A stretch of DNA of 20,462 nucleotides from JACMOY01 sp046590855 (GCA_046590855.1 JBKJTJ010000355.1:1-20462); one strand, 5' to 3'; shown: positions 6,718-14,834, numbered from the stretch's first letter. Program-made: numbers and translations. Notes: generated from the letters alone by a model not told the origin.

Positions 6718-7920
6718 GTGAGCGAGTGGGCGGAGCTGCTGCGGCGGGGACGACTGCTTCCGATTCTGGTTACCGGTCTGATCGCCCTGGTGCTGACCCC
6801 CACGCCCGCAGCATCTGCGTCGGTCCGTACCGATGGGGGACGGCCCACCCCGGGCGAGAGCGTCGTTCGGCGGGAGGCGCAGGTGCGCCGGGCCACGGCC
6901 GAGGTGGATGCGTTGTCCGAAGGGGCGGGTCGAGCACTCGAGGAGTACCAGACGGCGGTACGTGCCCAGGACCAGGCGCAGCTGCGCGAAGTGCTGCAGG
7001 CGGGCCGTCTCAGCGACTCGCAGGGGGCGGTCCGCCGCTCGCGCGACACCGTCGGCCAGTGGGCCCGCGCGACGTATCAGCAGGGCGGTGCTCTGAGCGA
7101 GGTCTCGGCATGGCTCACTTTGCTGCAGGGAACGTCTCCGGGTGACCTCGGTCGCAACCTGGTCGCGCTGCAGGGCATCAACGCCGACACCACCATGGTG
7201 CTTCGTCAGGCGCAGGACGACCAGCGCCTCGAGGCCCTGGGCGCCGCCAAAGCTCAGGCGGCCAGCGCTGAAGCGCTGCTAGCCGTGCGTCGCGCTGAGC
7301 TGGCCCGGCAGCGCAGCGACGTCCAGGTCCAGGCCCAGCGCCTGAAGCTGGAGGCGTTGTCCGTGCTGCTGTCCGGCGCACGCCAAGCCGAGGACGAAGC
7401 CCGGCGGAAGCACGCGCTGGAGCTGGCCGAGCAACTGGCCGACAACGTGCCTGCCCAGGCCGCGCGTCAACTCGGCGGCAGTCAGATGCCCTCGGAGGGA
7501 GGCTGCCAGGGCGCTGACCTCGCGGTCTACCCCAACGGGATGATCGACCCGGCGGCGCTGTGCCCGCTGTGGGGTGCGCCGGGCGAGCTGCTGCGAGCTG
7601 ATGCAGCGGCTGCCTTCGAGGTTCTCTCGCGGGCCTGGGCAGAGCAGTACGGGGTCCCGCTGTGCGTGACCGACTCGTACCGCTCACTGGCCGGTCAGGT
7701 GCAGCTGTTCGCCACCAAACCCTCGCTGGCCGCCCGACCAGGTACCAGCAACCACGGCTGGGGTGTCGCCCTTGACCTGTGCGGCGGGGTTCAGCGCTTC
7801 GACTCCGAGCAGCATCAGTGGCTCATCAGGAACGGCCCACGATTCGGTTGGTTTCACCCGCAGTGGGCCCGTCAGGGGGGTAGCAAACCCGAGCCGTGGC
7901 ACTGGGAGTTCGCCGGCTGA
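6718..7920 (+). CDS. Secreted VanY-type D,D-carboxypeptidase with coiled-coil N-terminus
   Basis: The 400-aa protein has an N-terminal hydrophobic export segment (about residues 12-34, LLPILVTGLIALVLT ... ASA). A long Ala/Gln/Arg/Glu-rich helical region (about 45-250) is likely a coiled coil, and a C-terminal peptidase M15B (VanY) domain occupies about 280-400. Zinc-site motifs are SYRSLAGQ, SNHGWGVALD (His346, Asp353) and EPWHWEF (His395). Cys pairs in the catalytic domain suggest a disulfide. The family trims the terminal D-Ala of peptidoglycan stem peptides. The GTG start is poorly supported by a ribosome site, so a nearby start is possible. It follows the broken oxidase by about 75 bp. 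The coiled-coil plus M15 layout resembles actinobacterial cell-wall hydrolases. Confidence 0.82.
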   Translation: MSEWAELLRRGRLLPILVTGLIALVLTPTPAASASVRTDGGRPTPGESVVRREAQVRRATAEVDALSEGAGRALEEYQTAVRAQDQAQLREVLQAGRLSDSQGAVRRSRDTVGQWARATYQQGGALSEVSAWLTLLQGTSPGDLGRNLVALQGINADTTMVLRQAQDDQRLEALGAAKAQAASAEALLAVRRAELARQRSDVQVQAQRLKLEALSVLLSGARQAEDEARRKHALELAEQLADNVPAQAARQLGGSQMPSEGGCQGADLAVYPNGMIDPAALCPLWGAPGELLRADAAAAFEVLSRAWAEQYGVPLCVTDSYRSLAGQVQLFATKPSLAARPGTSNHGWGVALDLCGGVQRFDSEQHQWLIRNGPRFGWFHPQWARQGGSKPEPWHWEFAG

Positions 7921-7954
7921 CTGCACGGCTGGGGAACCCTACGGGCCGCCGGCG

Positions 7955-8283
7955 CTAGGCCCGAGCGTGGACACCATGGTGATTGTGGGGCGGTGCGCGG
8001 TGAGGCGATGGCGTGCTGGACGGGAGTGCTACCGGTCGACGGACCGGCGATGTGGTGTGTCGGTGCAGGACAGCGACGATGACACCCAGGGCGGTGAGCC
8101 AGGTCATGGCGATCAGCCAGGGGCGCGGTCTCGTCGAAACCCTTCGTCAGGGCGCTGTCCAGCAGGACCCGTGATCCCCCGTAGCCGGGTAGCAGGGTAT
8201 GTACCGGGGTCGGCGACAGATGCAGCATGGGGCTCTGGGTGATGCCCAGGTCCAGAAACGGCAGGAGGATACGGCGGAGCCTG
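7955..8283 (-). pseudogene. Decayed C-terminal end of an ABC-2-type permease
   Basis: Leftward from about 8279 the translation reads LLPFLDLGITQSPML, LLPGYGGSRVLLDSALTKGF and DETAP. These match the last transmembrane part of actinobacterial ABC transporter permeases. After about 8115 the likeness continues in another frame (WLIAMTWLTALGVIVAVLHR) up to a stop at 7955-7957. There is therefore one frameshift, no start codon, and the rest of the permease is missing. The fragment lies directly downstream of the membrane-protein gene ending at 8291, which suggests a deletion joined them. The family call is from memory of these motifs, so it is moderate. Confidence 0.55.
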
Positions 8284-8290
8284 CACGGCC

Positions 8291-8725
8291 TCAGCTCAGC
8301 GATGTCCCGCTCGTGCGCGGGCCCACAGTGTGATGGTGCGGGGAGTGCGGACCCGGGGGCGCTGGGCTGATCGGCTCGCCGTTGATCGCCGGGCCGATGA
8401 CGAAGGCCGACAACGCGAACAGGGCGACCGAGACGGCCAGGCCGATGAGGGGGGCGATCCACGTGTCGAACCGGTGCTTGAGCCGCAGCAGCATCGGGAC
8501 GGAGGCGACCAGCCCGACGACCCCGAACAAGGCGGTGCCACCCGAGCCTGCGACGAGGGCGGTGCCGGCCAGCAGGCTGACATGGTGCAGCAGGTGCGGC
8601 AGCAGCCCGGTGACCACACCGACGGCACCGACGACACCGCTGCGCGCGATGTCCGATCGGGTGCGGGGTGGGCCGGGTGCGCTGGGCTCGTGCGCTTGCG
8701 TGGCGGCCGGCGGCGACGTGGTCAC
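8291..8725 (-). CDS. Conserved polytopic membrane protein, function unknown
   Basis: The 144-aa protein has a polar Pro-rich N-terminus and about four hydrophobic segments: SGVVGAVGVVTGLLPHLLHH, VSLLAGTALVAGSGGTALFG, VVGLVASVPMLLRL and WIAPLIGLAVSVALFALSAF. The tail is His/Pro-rich (GPHSPHHHTVGP). I recall similar proteins in actinobacterial metal-resistance clusters but know no function. The GTG start overlaps the TGA of the upstream gene (GTGA), which supports the start and places it last in the cytochrome b operon. The His pair in LLPHLLHH within a membrane helix could bind a metal or heme, which is speculation. Confidence 0.72.
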   Translation of the reverse strand: MTTSPPAATQAHEPSAPGPPRTRSDIARSGVVGAVGVVTGLLPHLLHHVSLLAGTALVAGSGGTALFGVVGLVASVPMLLRLKHRFDTWIAPLIGLAVSVALFALSAFVIGPAINGEPISPAPPGPHSPHHHTVGPRTSGTSLS

Positions 8726-8952
8726 GACCCGTTCTCGGTCCGCCGCGCCGTTCCGGAGGAGGAGTGGAGCGTTCTGCGACGCGCGCGCTCCGTCGCGAAC
8801 AGGATCCGCGAGGCCAGGAGGATCGAGCCGAGCAGAAGCACCCCGCTCACCGCAACGAGCGCTCCGGTGCCCGCACTGGGCGCGGCGGTGACAGATCGGT
8901 CGAGCGAGCCCGCGGAGAGCACCGCCACCACCAGCAGGGACCAGAACGTCAT
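8722..8952 (-). CDS. Small two-helix membrane protein in the cytochrome b operon
   Basis: The 76-aa protein begins MTFWSLLVVAVLSAGS. It has a first hydrophobic segment at about residues 2-16, a short extracytoplasmic loop, a second at about 28-50 (TGALVAVSGVLLLGSILLAS), and a basic, Ser-rich cytoplasmic tail. It starts 20 bp after the cytochrome b stop and overlaps the next start by 4 bp, so it is a translationally coupled operon member. I do not recognise the family. Its position suggests a small subunit or assembly partner of the cytochrome b complex. Confidence 0.65.
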   Translation of the reverse strand: MTFWSLLVVAVLSAGSLDRSVTAAPSAGTGALVAVSGVLLLGSILLASRILFATERARRRTLHSSSGTARRTENGS

Positions 8953-8972
8953 GCGCGCCCGACGCGGGGATC

Positions 8973-10076
8973 TCACGACATCCCCAGGTGCGTCTTGGCG
9001 GTCGTGAAGGCCATCAGGATGGTGAGCACCGTGAGCGTCACGAGAACGAGCAGCCCGAGCGCCATCGCGACTGGGCGTCGACGCCACAGCCGTTGGGGCC
9101 CTCGGTCGATGAACGGCAGGATGCCGAGCAGCAGGAAGAGCGCGCCACCCCCGTAGAGGATCCCGGACAGGCCGAGCCAGTTCTCCAGGGTGAACATCCA
9201 CCAGAAGGTCCACGGCGGCCGAGTGATCTCCAGACCGGCCACCGGCTGCGGTCCGACCTCCGGTGCCCACAGGACGGACAGGATGCCCAGGACCCCGACG
9301 AGCACCATGGCGAACGCGCCGATGCGGCGCAGGTGGTGGGTGAAGGGCTCGGTCGGCTCGTCGGCGGCAGCCTGCTCCCCGGAGGCGTCGGCCGGCAGGG
9401 AGGGGTGCGGCGAGATGCGGTGACGCTTGACGAGCAGCCCATGCAGGACGACCAGCACGAGGATGACCCCCGGGATCATCACCACGTGGGCGCCGTACAG
9501 CCGCACGAGGATGGGCACGTGGCCGGCGAACTTGGGTGAGAACCAGATGCCGACGCCGCCCAGCAGCTTGCCGATCTCGAGGTTGTGGCCCAGTGCCTCG
9601 AAACCCTCCTGGTCCCACTTCAGGACCGTCCCGGTGAAGACGGCGAGCGTGGTGAGCCCCAGCAGGGAGACGCCGATCAGCCAGTTCCCCTCGCGGGGCT
9701 TCTTGTAGGACCCGGTGAAGTAGACCCGCAGCAGGTGCAGCACCGCGGTCACGTACATCGCCTGCGCTGCCCAGAAGTGGAGTGCGCGAACGAAACCCAT
9801 GCCCCACACGCTCGTGACCATGTCGCGGACCGACTGGTTCGCTGCCTCGGGTACCGGATCGTAGAACTGGACCAGCAGCAGTCCGGTGACGACCAGCAGC
9901 CCGAAGGCTGCGGCGGTGACACCACCCAGACTCCAGGCCAGGTTGTTGGCGTGCTCGGGGACCGGGTACTCCAGGGCCGTGATGCCCAGACGGTCGTCGA
10001 TGAGGTCGAGCGCAGAACGTGCCCTTCCCTTGGTCGCGTGCCGGTGGTGCAGGCCGGGTGTCTCGGTGGCAGTCAT
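8973..10076 (-). CDS. Diheme cytochrome b (b6/bc1-type quinol-oxidising subunit)
   Basis: The 367-aa integral membrane protein carries the four heme-ligand His of the cytochrome b family. His100 and His114 (ALHFWAAQ ... VLHLLRVY) are spaced H-x13-H, and YGAHVVMIP ... VVLHGLLVKRH is spaced H-x14-H, as in b6-type proteins. A second part (TRPPWTFWWMF, then LENWLGLSGILYGG and two further helices) corresponds to the subunit IV/C-terminal region. The Qo-loop PEWY motif is replaced by PPWT. No Rieske protein, cytochrome c or oxidase gene lies nearby, so electron partners are unknown. The ATG overlaps the stop of the upstream gene by 4 bp (ATGA). It probably forms a membrane complex with the flanking small proteins. 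Confidence 0.88.
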   Translation of the reverse strand: MTATETPGLHHRHATKGRARSALDLIDDRLGITALEYPVPEHANNLAWSLGGVTAAAFGLLVVTGLLLVQFYDPVPEAANQSVRDMVTSVWGMGFVRALHFWAAQAMYVTAVLHLLRVYFTGSYKKPREGNWLIGVSLLGLTTLAVFTGTVLKWDQEGFEALGHNLEIGKLLGGVGIWFSPKFAGHVPILVRLYGAHVVMIPGVILVLVVLHGLLVKRHRISPHPSLPADASGEQAAADEPTEPFTHHLRRIGAFAMVLVGVLGILSVLWAPEVGPQPVAGLEITRPPWTFWWMFTLENWLGLSGILYGGGALFLLLGILPFIDRGPQRLWRRRPVAMALGLLVLVTLTVLTILMAFTTAKTHLGMS

Positions 10077-10705
10077 CGTGCGTCCTTCGTCGCAACCGGT
10101 CCGCGCAGGTCGATCGGGGAGCCCGGCTCGCCTGGCGCCAGCCCCCGACGCAGCACCCGGATGCTGTCGACGGGGCGGAAATAGCGGGCCAGCGCGAGAC
10201 CGCCCACCACCAGCAGCATTGACAGGACCAACCCGGCCCAGTCGCGGCCGAGCGGCCCGTTCCTACCCGTAGCCGGGTGGTCGACCACCGTGGTGCCGGT
10301 CTCCTCGCCGGTGGCGGGCGGGAGTGCGGCCAGCGCCTCGGTGATGGAGCCCTGCAGCAGCACCCGGGCCCGCTCCGGCTGGTTGTTCTCCAAGGCAGCC
10401 CGGGCCTCGCGCACCTGGCCGACCGCGACGCCGTCCTGGTCCGCGGCCGCCAGCGTGTCGTCGACCTTCTCCATCGCGAGGTCGCGGCCGGCCGGGCCGG
10501 TGTCATGGGCCAGGTGTCCGAGCGCCTGTTGAACCAGCACGTACCCCTCCTTGCTCTCGTCCCCGCCGTGCGCCCATGCCGACGGCGCCGAGACGAGACC
10601 GAGGAGCAGGACGAGGCCGGAGAGAAAGGCCGCCCCGCTACAGGTGCGCCGGGCAGCAACTGCTCGCGCCTGCTGAACGTTCTGGGGTGATGTGATTATG
10701 GGCAC
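10073..10705 (-). CDS. Exported, membrane-anchored protein with N-terminal His motif
   Basis: The 210-aa protein has a basic N-terminus and a signal peptide (GAAFLSGLVLLLGLVSAPSA, then WA). Predicted cleavage would expose AHGGDE at the mature N-terminus, a possible metal-binding end. The extracytoplasmic part (about 47-150) is helical and rich in Ala, Glu and Gln. It is followed by one transmembrane helix (about 158-178, WAGLVLSMLLVVGGLALARY) and a cytoplasmic tail. I do not recognise the family. It is the first gene of the cytochrome b operon and overlaps it by 4 bp, so it may be an extracytoplasmic partner. The GTG start lacks a good ribosome site, but no other start lies before the signal peptide. 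Confidence 0.7.
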   Translation of the reverse strand: MPIITSPQNVQQARAVAARRTCSGAAFLSGLVLLLGLVSAPSAWAHGGDESKEGYVLVQQALGHLAHDTGPAGRDLAMEKVDDTLAAADQDGVAVGQVREARAALENNQPERARVLLQGSITEALAALPPATGEETGTTVVDHPATGRNGPLGRDWAGLVLSMLLVVGGLALARYFRPVDSIRVLRRGLAPGEPGSPIDLRGPVATKDAR

Positions 10706-11147
10706 GTACGTAGATTGGCCGCGGACTGGTGTTCGGAGCAGGGTCTAAGGTCCCGAGGACCAAGGTCAGCATTGGTCCCGGATTCACAGACGCACCGCAA
10801 CGGGTCATGCGCGCACGGCAGATTCGGTCACCCTCAGGACCAGAGAAGTGGTGGTCCTGACCTGCACGAACACGGGCTTCGGCTCGAACGCGGCAATGGC
10901 CGAAGCTGCACACCGCCGCCTGAAGATCGGAAGATCGGCGATTCGACCCCGCCGATCGCCACCACCCAAAGCTCACCTGTCGGCTCTCTGACCTGCTCTT
11001 TGATGAACTCGTCCCTTCATCGTCGGTTGAAGGTCAATCTCTCACTCGAGGTTTCGGCTGCTCGGCCTGAAGACCCCCGCAGGAGGTGATCAGGCCGCCG
11101 GAGTAGCGGTGGCCCGGGGTGAGGTTCACGAGCCGGGTGCTCGTCGA
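10706..11147. other. Spacer with tRNA-Phe half and hairpin
   Basis: No gene is supported. The left part should hold the promoter of the leftward cytochrome b operon. The centre has the 3' half of a tRNA-Phe. The right part is downstream of the cupredoxin gene and contains CGGCCTGA (11063-11070) facing TCAGGCCG (11090-11097), a hairpin with a long loop and no T tract. A minus-strand frame here (about 11040-11140) has no family I recognise. Confidence 0.5.
10920..10964 (+). tRNA. 3' half of a tRNA-Phe(GAA), degenerate
   Basis: From tRNA position 32 to 76 the sequence reads as tRNA-Phe. The anticodon loop CTGAAGA (10920-10926) has anticodon GAA. It is followed by TCGGA, a 5-nt variable loop and a T arm GGCGA-TTCGACC-CCGCC with one mismatch (A10941 x C10949). 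The acceptor strand GATCGCC and an encoded ACCA end (10961-10964) complete it. The upstream bases do not pair with TCGGA, and no D arm or 5' acceptor strand is present. Like the tRNA-Thr half at 879, it starts at the anticodon loop, the usual crossover point of tRNA-directed integrases. It is best read as an att relic. Confidence 0.6.
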
Positions 11148-11756
11148 TCACCGGACGTCGAGCTCGTGGTGCATGCCGTTGGCGTAGTGGTTCTTGAGGT
11201 TGCAGACGAGCTCGTAGCGACCCGGTGCCAGCGTGAGGGTCGTCCAACCCGCTGAGCCTGCGGTGATGCCTTGTCCCGACCCGGCGGCGCAGGATCCTGA
11301 TGCCTCGCCCAGGCTTGCGGCTTCGTCGACCTTGCCGTCGACTCCGGGCACGAGCTGACCGTCGGCGGCCGAACCCTGCAAGGGCAGGACGACGAGCTCG
11401 TGGGTTCGCCACCCGAGGTTCGCCGCCACCAGGCTGACTATGCCCGCGGGGACAGTGTCCACCGAGGGGACGAGCGTCATCCGCGCCCCCATGGGGGCAT
11501 CGCCGCCCATCATCGACGTCATGCCCATGTCGGCCAGCACCACGCGAACCGTGCTGCCGGGCAACGTCGCCGGCGCAGAGCACGTCGACGTCGAGTAGCG
11601 CAGGCCCTGGTCGGCGCCTCCCATCATCCCGCCACCCCTGCCTGCGTCGGCGGGTGTCGAGCCGGAACCCGTCTGGGCGGTCGCTCCGCAACCGGTGAGG
11701 AACAGGCTGATTGCGATCGCAGCGGCTGCCAGGGCGGGGAGGCGAGGGTGGGTCAT
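11148..11756 (-). CDS. Cupredoxin (type 1 copper) lipoprotein
   Basis: The 202-aa protein has a lipoprotein signal (LPALAAAAIAISLFLTGC, Cys in the lipobox) and a Gly/Met-rich linker (GRGGGMMGGAD and later DMGMTSMMGG) that may bind Cu(I). A C-terminal cupredoxin domain carries the blue-copper ligands His119 (WRTHELVV), then Cys185, His190 and Met195 in the pattern C-x4-H-x4-M, with an adjacent HH. Extracytoplasmic copper binding or electron transfer is expected, as in sulfocyanin/plastocyanin-like proteins. I chose the ATG at 11754-11756 because it directly precedes the signal peptide; an upstream start would add 14 non-signal residues. It is close to copper P-ATPase sequences, which fits a copper role. 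Confidence 0.83.
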   Translation of the reverse strand: MTHPRLPALAAAAIAISLFLTGCGATAQTGSGSTPADAGRGGGMMGGADQGLRYSTSTCSAPATLPGSTVRVVLADMGMTSMMGGDAPMGARMTLVPSVDTVPAGIVSLVAANLGWRTHELVVLPLQGSAADGQLVPGVDGKVDEAASLGEASGSCAAGSGQGITAGSAGWTTLTLAPGRYELVCNLKNHYANGMHHELDVR

Positions 11757-11882
11757 TCGCCCAGTCAATCGACGGGACCGGCGGGCCGGCAGGACCAAAG
11801 GTCCTGTGGTCTCGGTCGTTTAGGCCCGTCAACGAAGGCCCTGGGAGGCGGTGCAGCGCCAAGCGTCCCGCCCGTCTGCGAC

Positions 11883-12045
11883 CCGCGTCCATCAGCCCCA
11901 GCGCCTCGGCGTTCTTGATCAGCACCCCCTGGCCGGCTCCGCGCCCCACGCCGACCATGATCGACGCGGTCTGGCCAGACCGAGCGCGCACGGGCACGCG
12001 ACGATCAGGACGGCGACCGCCGCGACCAGCGCCTGGCGCACCCAC
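11883..12045 (-). pseudogene. Remnant of a CPC-type copper P-ATPase (CopA-like)
   Basis: Leftward from about 12045 the translation reads ALVAAVAVLIVACPCALGLA, the CPC metal-site helix of CopA-type P1B-ATPases. The expected next residues, TPTSIMVG, appear only after a frame change at about 11965-11978: SIMVGVGRGAGQGVLIKNAE, then ALGLMDAG. The match stops just before the phosphorylation motif DKTGT. About 55 codons remain out of roughly 750, and they are frameshifted, so this is a dead fragment. An intact P1B-ATPase of another subtype lies directly upstream. Confidence 0.75.
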
Positions 12046-12260
12046 GAGGTTGGCCCGCCGCGAGGACAGGACGGTCGGCAGACCGAGGGCGGTCCACAGA
12101 GCTGGTTCATCGCGCAGACCCCGGCCGATGCCCACCGAGCAGATGCCTCACGCCACCGTCAGACAGACCATCCTGGGGACGTTCGGCACGTCCGGCGGGT
12201 GCAGCGCGGGAGCAGCGGCCGTGGGGGTGTTGGGGTGGGCGGTTGTCGGGGTGGCGTTGG

Positions 12261-14678
12261 TCACCGGTGGCCGGCTGCGGCGTGCTCGATGCCGGGCTGG
12301 GATACGGCTGGGGCTGGTCGGGTGGTCGCGGGCAGCTTGAGTCGCTTGAGCAGGAGCGCGTTGACGGCGACGATGAGGCTGGAGCCGGACATCGACAGAG
12401 CGGCGATCTCCGGGCGCAGGACCAACCCGAGGGAGGGTTCGAACACCCCGGCGGCGATCGGTAGGGCGATGACGTTGTACCCGATGGCCCAGCCGAGGTT
12501 CTGCCGCATCTTGCGCACGGTGCCCTTGCCGATGTGCAGCGCGGTGGGGATGTCGAGGGGGTCCGAGCGCATCAGGACGATGTCGGCGGTCTCGATGGCC
12601 ACGTCGGTCCCGGCGCCGATCGCGATGCCCAGGTCGGCTTGGGCCAGGGCCGGGGCGTCGTTGACACCGTCCCCGACCATCGCCACCCGCTTGCCCGCCT
12701 GCTGCAGCTCGGCGACCTTGGCCGCCTTGTCCCCGGGAAGCACCTCGGCGATCACCGCGTCGATACCGAGCTGAGCCGCGATCCGCCTGGCCGTGGCCTG
12801 GTTGTCGCCGCTGAGCATCACCACGTCGATCTGGGCCTCTCGCAGGCCCGCCACCGCGGCGGCCGAGGTCTCCCGGACGGCGTCAGCCAGGGCGATCACG
12901 CCGACGGCGCGGCCGTCGACGGCGACCAGGACCGCGGTGCGCCCCGTCGCAGCGAACTCGTCCCTGACGGTCAGCACGGAGCTCACCTCGACGTCCTGCG
13001 CGGCCATCATCTTGCGGTTGCCGACGATGACACGATGCCCGTCGACATCGGCGTACGCACCGTGCCCGGGAACGTTGCGAAAGCCCGTCAAGGCCGGCAC
13101 GACGGCGTTGCGCCCCGTGGCGTAGCGGACGATGGCACCGGCCAGGGGGTGCTCGGACTCGCCCTCGACTGCAGCGACGAGCCCCAGCAGCTCGTTCTCG
13201 TCGATGCCTCGCGCGACCACGTCGGTGACCTCGGGCTCGCCCTTGGTCAGGGTGCCGGTCTTGTCCATCACCACGGTGTCGATCCGGGCTGAGGTCTCGA
13301 GCGCGGTCGCGTTCTTGAACAGCACACCCCGCTGGGCGCCGAGCCCGGTGCCGACCATGATCGCGGTGGGGGTCGCCAAGCCCAGGGCGTCCGGGCAGGT
13401 GATGACCACCACCGTGATCGCGAAGAGCATGGCCGCCTGCACGCTCGCGCCGGCCAAGGTCCACACCAGGAACGTCCCGGTGCCACCGATCAGCGCGACC
13501 AGAACCAACCAGAACGCCGCCCGGTCCGCCAACCGCTGCCCCGGGGCCTTGGAGTTCTGCGCTTCCTGCACCATGGCGACGATCTGCGCCAGCGCGGTGT
13601 CCGACCCCACCTTGGTAGCCGTGACCCGCAGCGTCCCGGTGGTGTTGATGGACGCACCGATCACGTCGGTGCCGACCGACTTGGTGACCGGCAGGCTCTC
13701 ACCGGTGACCATCGACTCGTCGACCTCTGAGTCACCCTCGGCGACGGTTCCGTCGACAGGGACCTTGGCGCCGGGGCGCACCAGCAGCAGGTCCCCGACC
13801 TGGACGTCCGCGGTGGGCACTTCGACCGGCTGTCCGCCGCGTAGGACGACTGCCATTGGCGGGGCGAGCTGCAACAGGGTGCGGATCGCGTCGCTGGCAC
13901 CGCCGCGGGCCCGCATCTCGAACCAGTGACCCAGCAGCACGAACGTCGTCAGGATGACGGCTGCTTCGTAGAACACCTCACCGCCGCCGGTCAGCGTCAC
14001 GACCAGGCTGTACAGCCACCCCGTGCCGACGCCAACGGCCACCAGCACCATCATGTCCAGGGTTCGGGCTCGCAGCGCCCGGTAGGCGCCGTCGAAGAAG
14101 ATCCACGCCGAGTAGCCCATCACCGGTAGCGACAGCACCAGTGTCAGCACGTCGTCGCGCAGCCCGAACGGGGCCCGGACCGTGAAGCCGAGCACGTCGC
14201 GGCCGATCGGGGAGAACAGCAGGATCGGCACCGCCAGGACCGCGGCGAACAGGAACCGGTTGCGCATGTCGCGCACCATCGAGGCCATCGACATGCCGCC
14301 GTGGCCACCTCCGTGGCCCATCACCTCCTGCGGCGCTCGAGCACCGGGGCCACGGGGCTGGTGACCAGAGTGACCTTCGGCAAGAAGCCTGGCCGGGGCT
14401 GCCGGGTCCGTGGAGACGGGCTCGTCCATCGGGTCGCACACGTGCGTGGGTACGGACTGACCCTGGCAGTGGAAGCCGCACTCCCGGACCCACCCGGTGA
14501 GCTCAGCCACCGACGTGCGCGCAGCGTCGTAGGACACCGTCGCGTTCTGAGCGACGGCATTTGCCTCAACAGCGATGACCCCGGGGCGGCGGGACAGCGC
14601 TGACTCGATGACCGACTGCGATGACGCCCAGCGCAAACCACCGACCTCGATGACCACCCGCTTCGACTCGACCTTCAC
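12261..14678 (-). CDS. CopB-like P1B-type metal ATPase with CPD motif
   Basis: The 805-aa ATPase exports a metal ion. Residues 1 to about 70 resemble an HMA domain, but the CxxC site is replaced (GGLRWASSQS); Cys appear only later in ECGFHC and HVCDPM. A His/Gly/Met-rich stretch (MGHGGGHGGMSM) precedes the first helices, as in CopB. The actuator motif VTGES, the transport helix TCPDALGLATPTA (Cys428-Pro-Asp430), the phosphorylation site DKTGTLTKG (Asp472), SEHPLAG and GDGVNDAPALA follow. The last helices have YNVIALPIA and MSGSSLIVAVNALLLKR. CPD replaces the usual CPC (Cu+) or CPH (CopB), so the metal is uncertain. The GTG at 14676-14678 is preferred because GAGAGGGGAG lies just upstream. It is the third gene of a leftward operon with the small membrane proteins. 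Confidence 0.9.
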   Translation of the reverse strand: MKVESKRVVIEVGGLRWASSQSVIESALSRRPGVIAVEANAVAQNATVSYDAARTSVAELTGWVRECGFHCQGQSVPTHVCDPMDEPVSTDPAAPARLLAEGHSGHQPRGPGARAPQEVMGHGGGHGGMSMASMVRDMRNRFLFAAVLAVPILLFSPIGRDVLGFTVRAPFGLRDDVLTLVLSLPVMGYSAWIFFDGAYRALRARTLDMMVLVAVGVGTGWLYSLVVTLTGGGEVFYEAAVILTTFVLLGHWFEMRARGGASDAIRTLLQLAPPMAVVLRGGQPVEVPTADVQVGDLLLVRPGAKVPVDGTVAEGDSEVDESMVTGESLPVTKSVGTDVIGASINTTGTLRVTATKVGSDTALAQIVAMVQEAQNSKAPGQRLADRAAFWLVLVALIGGTGTFLVWTLAGASVQAAMLFAITVVVITCPDALGLATPTAIMVGTGLGAQRGVLFKNATALETSARIDTVVMDKTGTLTKGEPEVTDVVARGIDENELLGLVAAVEGESEHPLAGAIVRYATGRNAVVPALTGFRNVPGHGAYADVDGHRVIVGNRKMMAAQDVEVSSVLTVRDEFAATGRTAVLVAVDGRAVGVIALADAVRETSAAAVAGLREAQIDVVMLSGDNQATARRIAAQLGIDAVIAEVLPGDKAAKVAELQQAGKRVAMVGDGVNDAPALAQADLGIAIGAGTDVAIETADIVLMRSDPLDIPTALHIGKGTVRKMRQNLGWAIGYNVIALPIAAGVFEPSLGLVLRPEIAALSMSGSSLIVAVNALLLKRLKLPATTRPAPAVSQPGIEHAAAGHR

Positions 14679-14834
14679 AACCGGCTCCCCTCTCGTACGC
14701 GGACCCAAGGTCGGCAAGCCTCAGGGTGTTCTGCCGGCGGGTCCCCAGCGCGGCGGCGCCGGGGAGGTGACCCCTTCGGTCAGTGCTGGGTGGTGTCGTG
14801 TGGCGTGCGTGGTGGTACACCGTCCGTGGGCTCG

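Noticed and set aside
8722..10659. 645-codon minus-strand frame
   Set aside because: Only its last 76 codons are a real gene; the rest is the wrong frame of cytochrome b and its neighbour, with Arg/Pro/Ser-rich low-complexity translation.
11040..11140. Minus-strand tail reading NLTPGHRYSGGLITSCGG
   Set aside because: It was considered as the end of a transposase or other gene, but no start, domain or motif supports this.
12128..12340. Plus-strand frame of about 70 codons with a hydrophobic stretch (SAGAAAVGVLGWAVVGVALV)
   Set aside because: It overlaps the 3' end of the P1B-ATPase gene on the other strand, ends in Arg-rich sequence typical of a shadow frame and lacks a recognisable family or good ribosome site. 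A truncated membrane protein remains possible.
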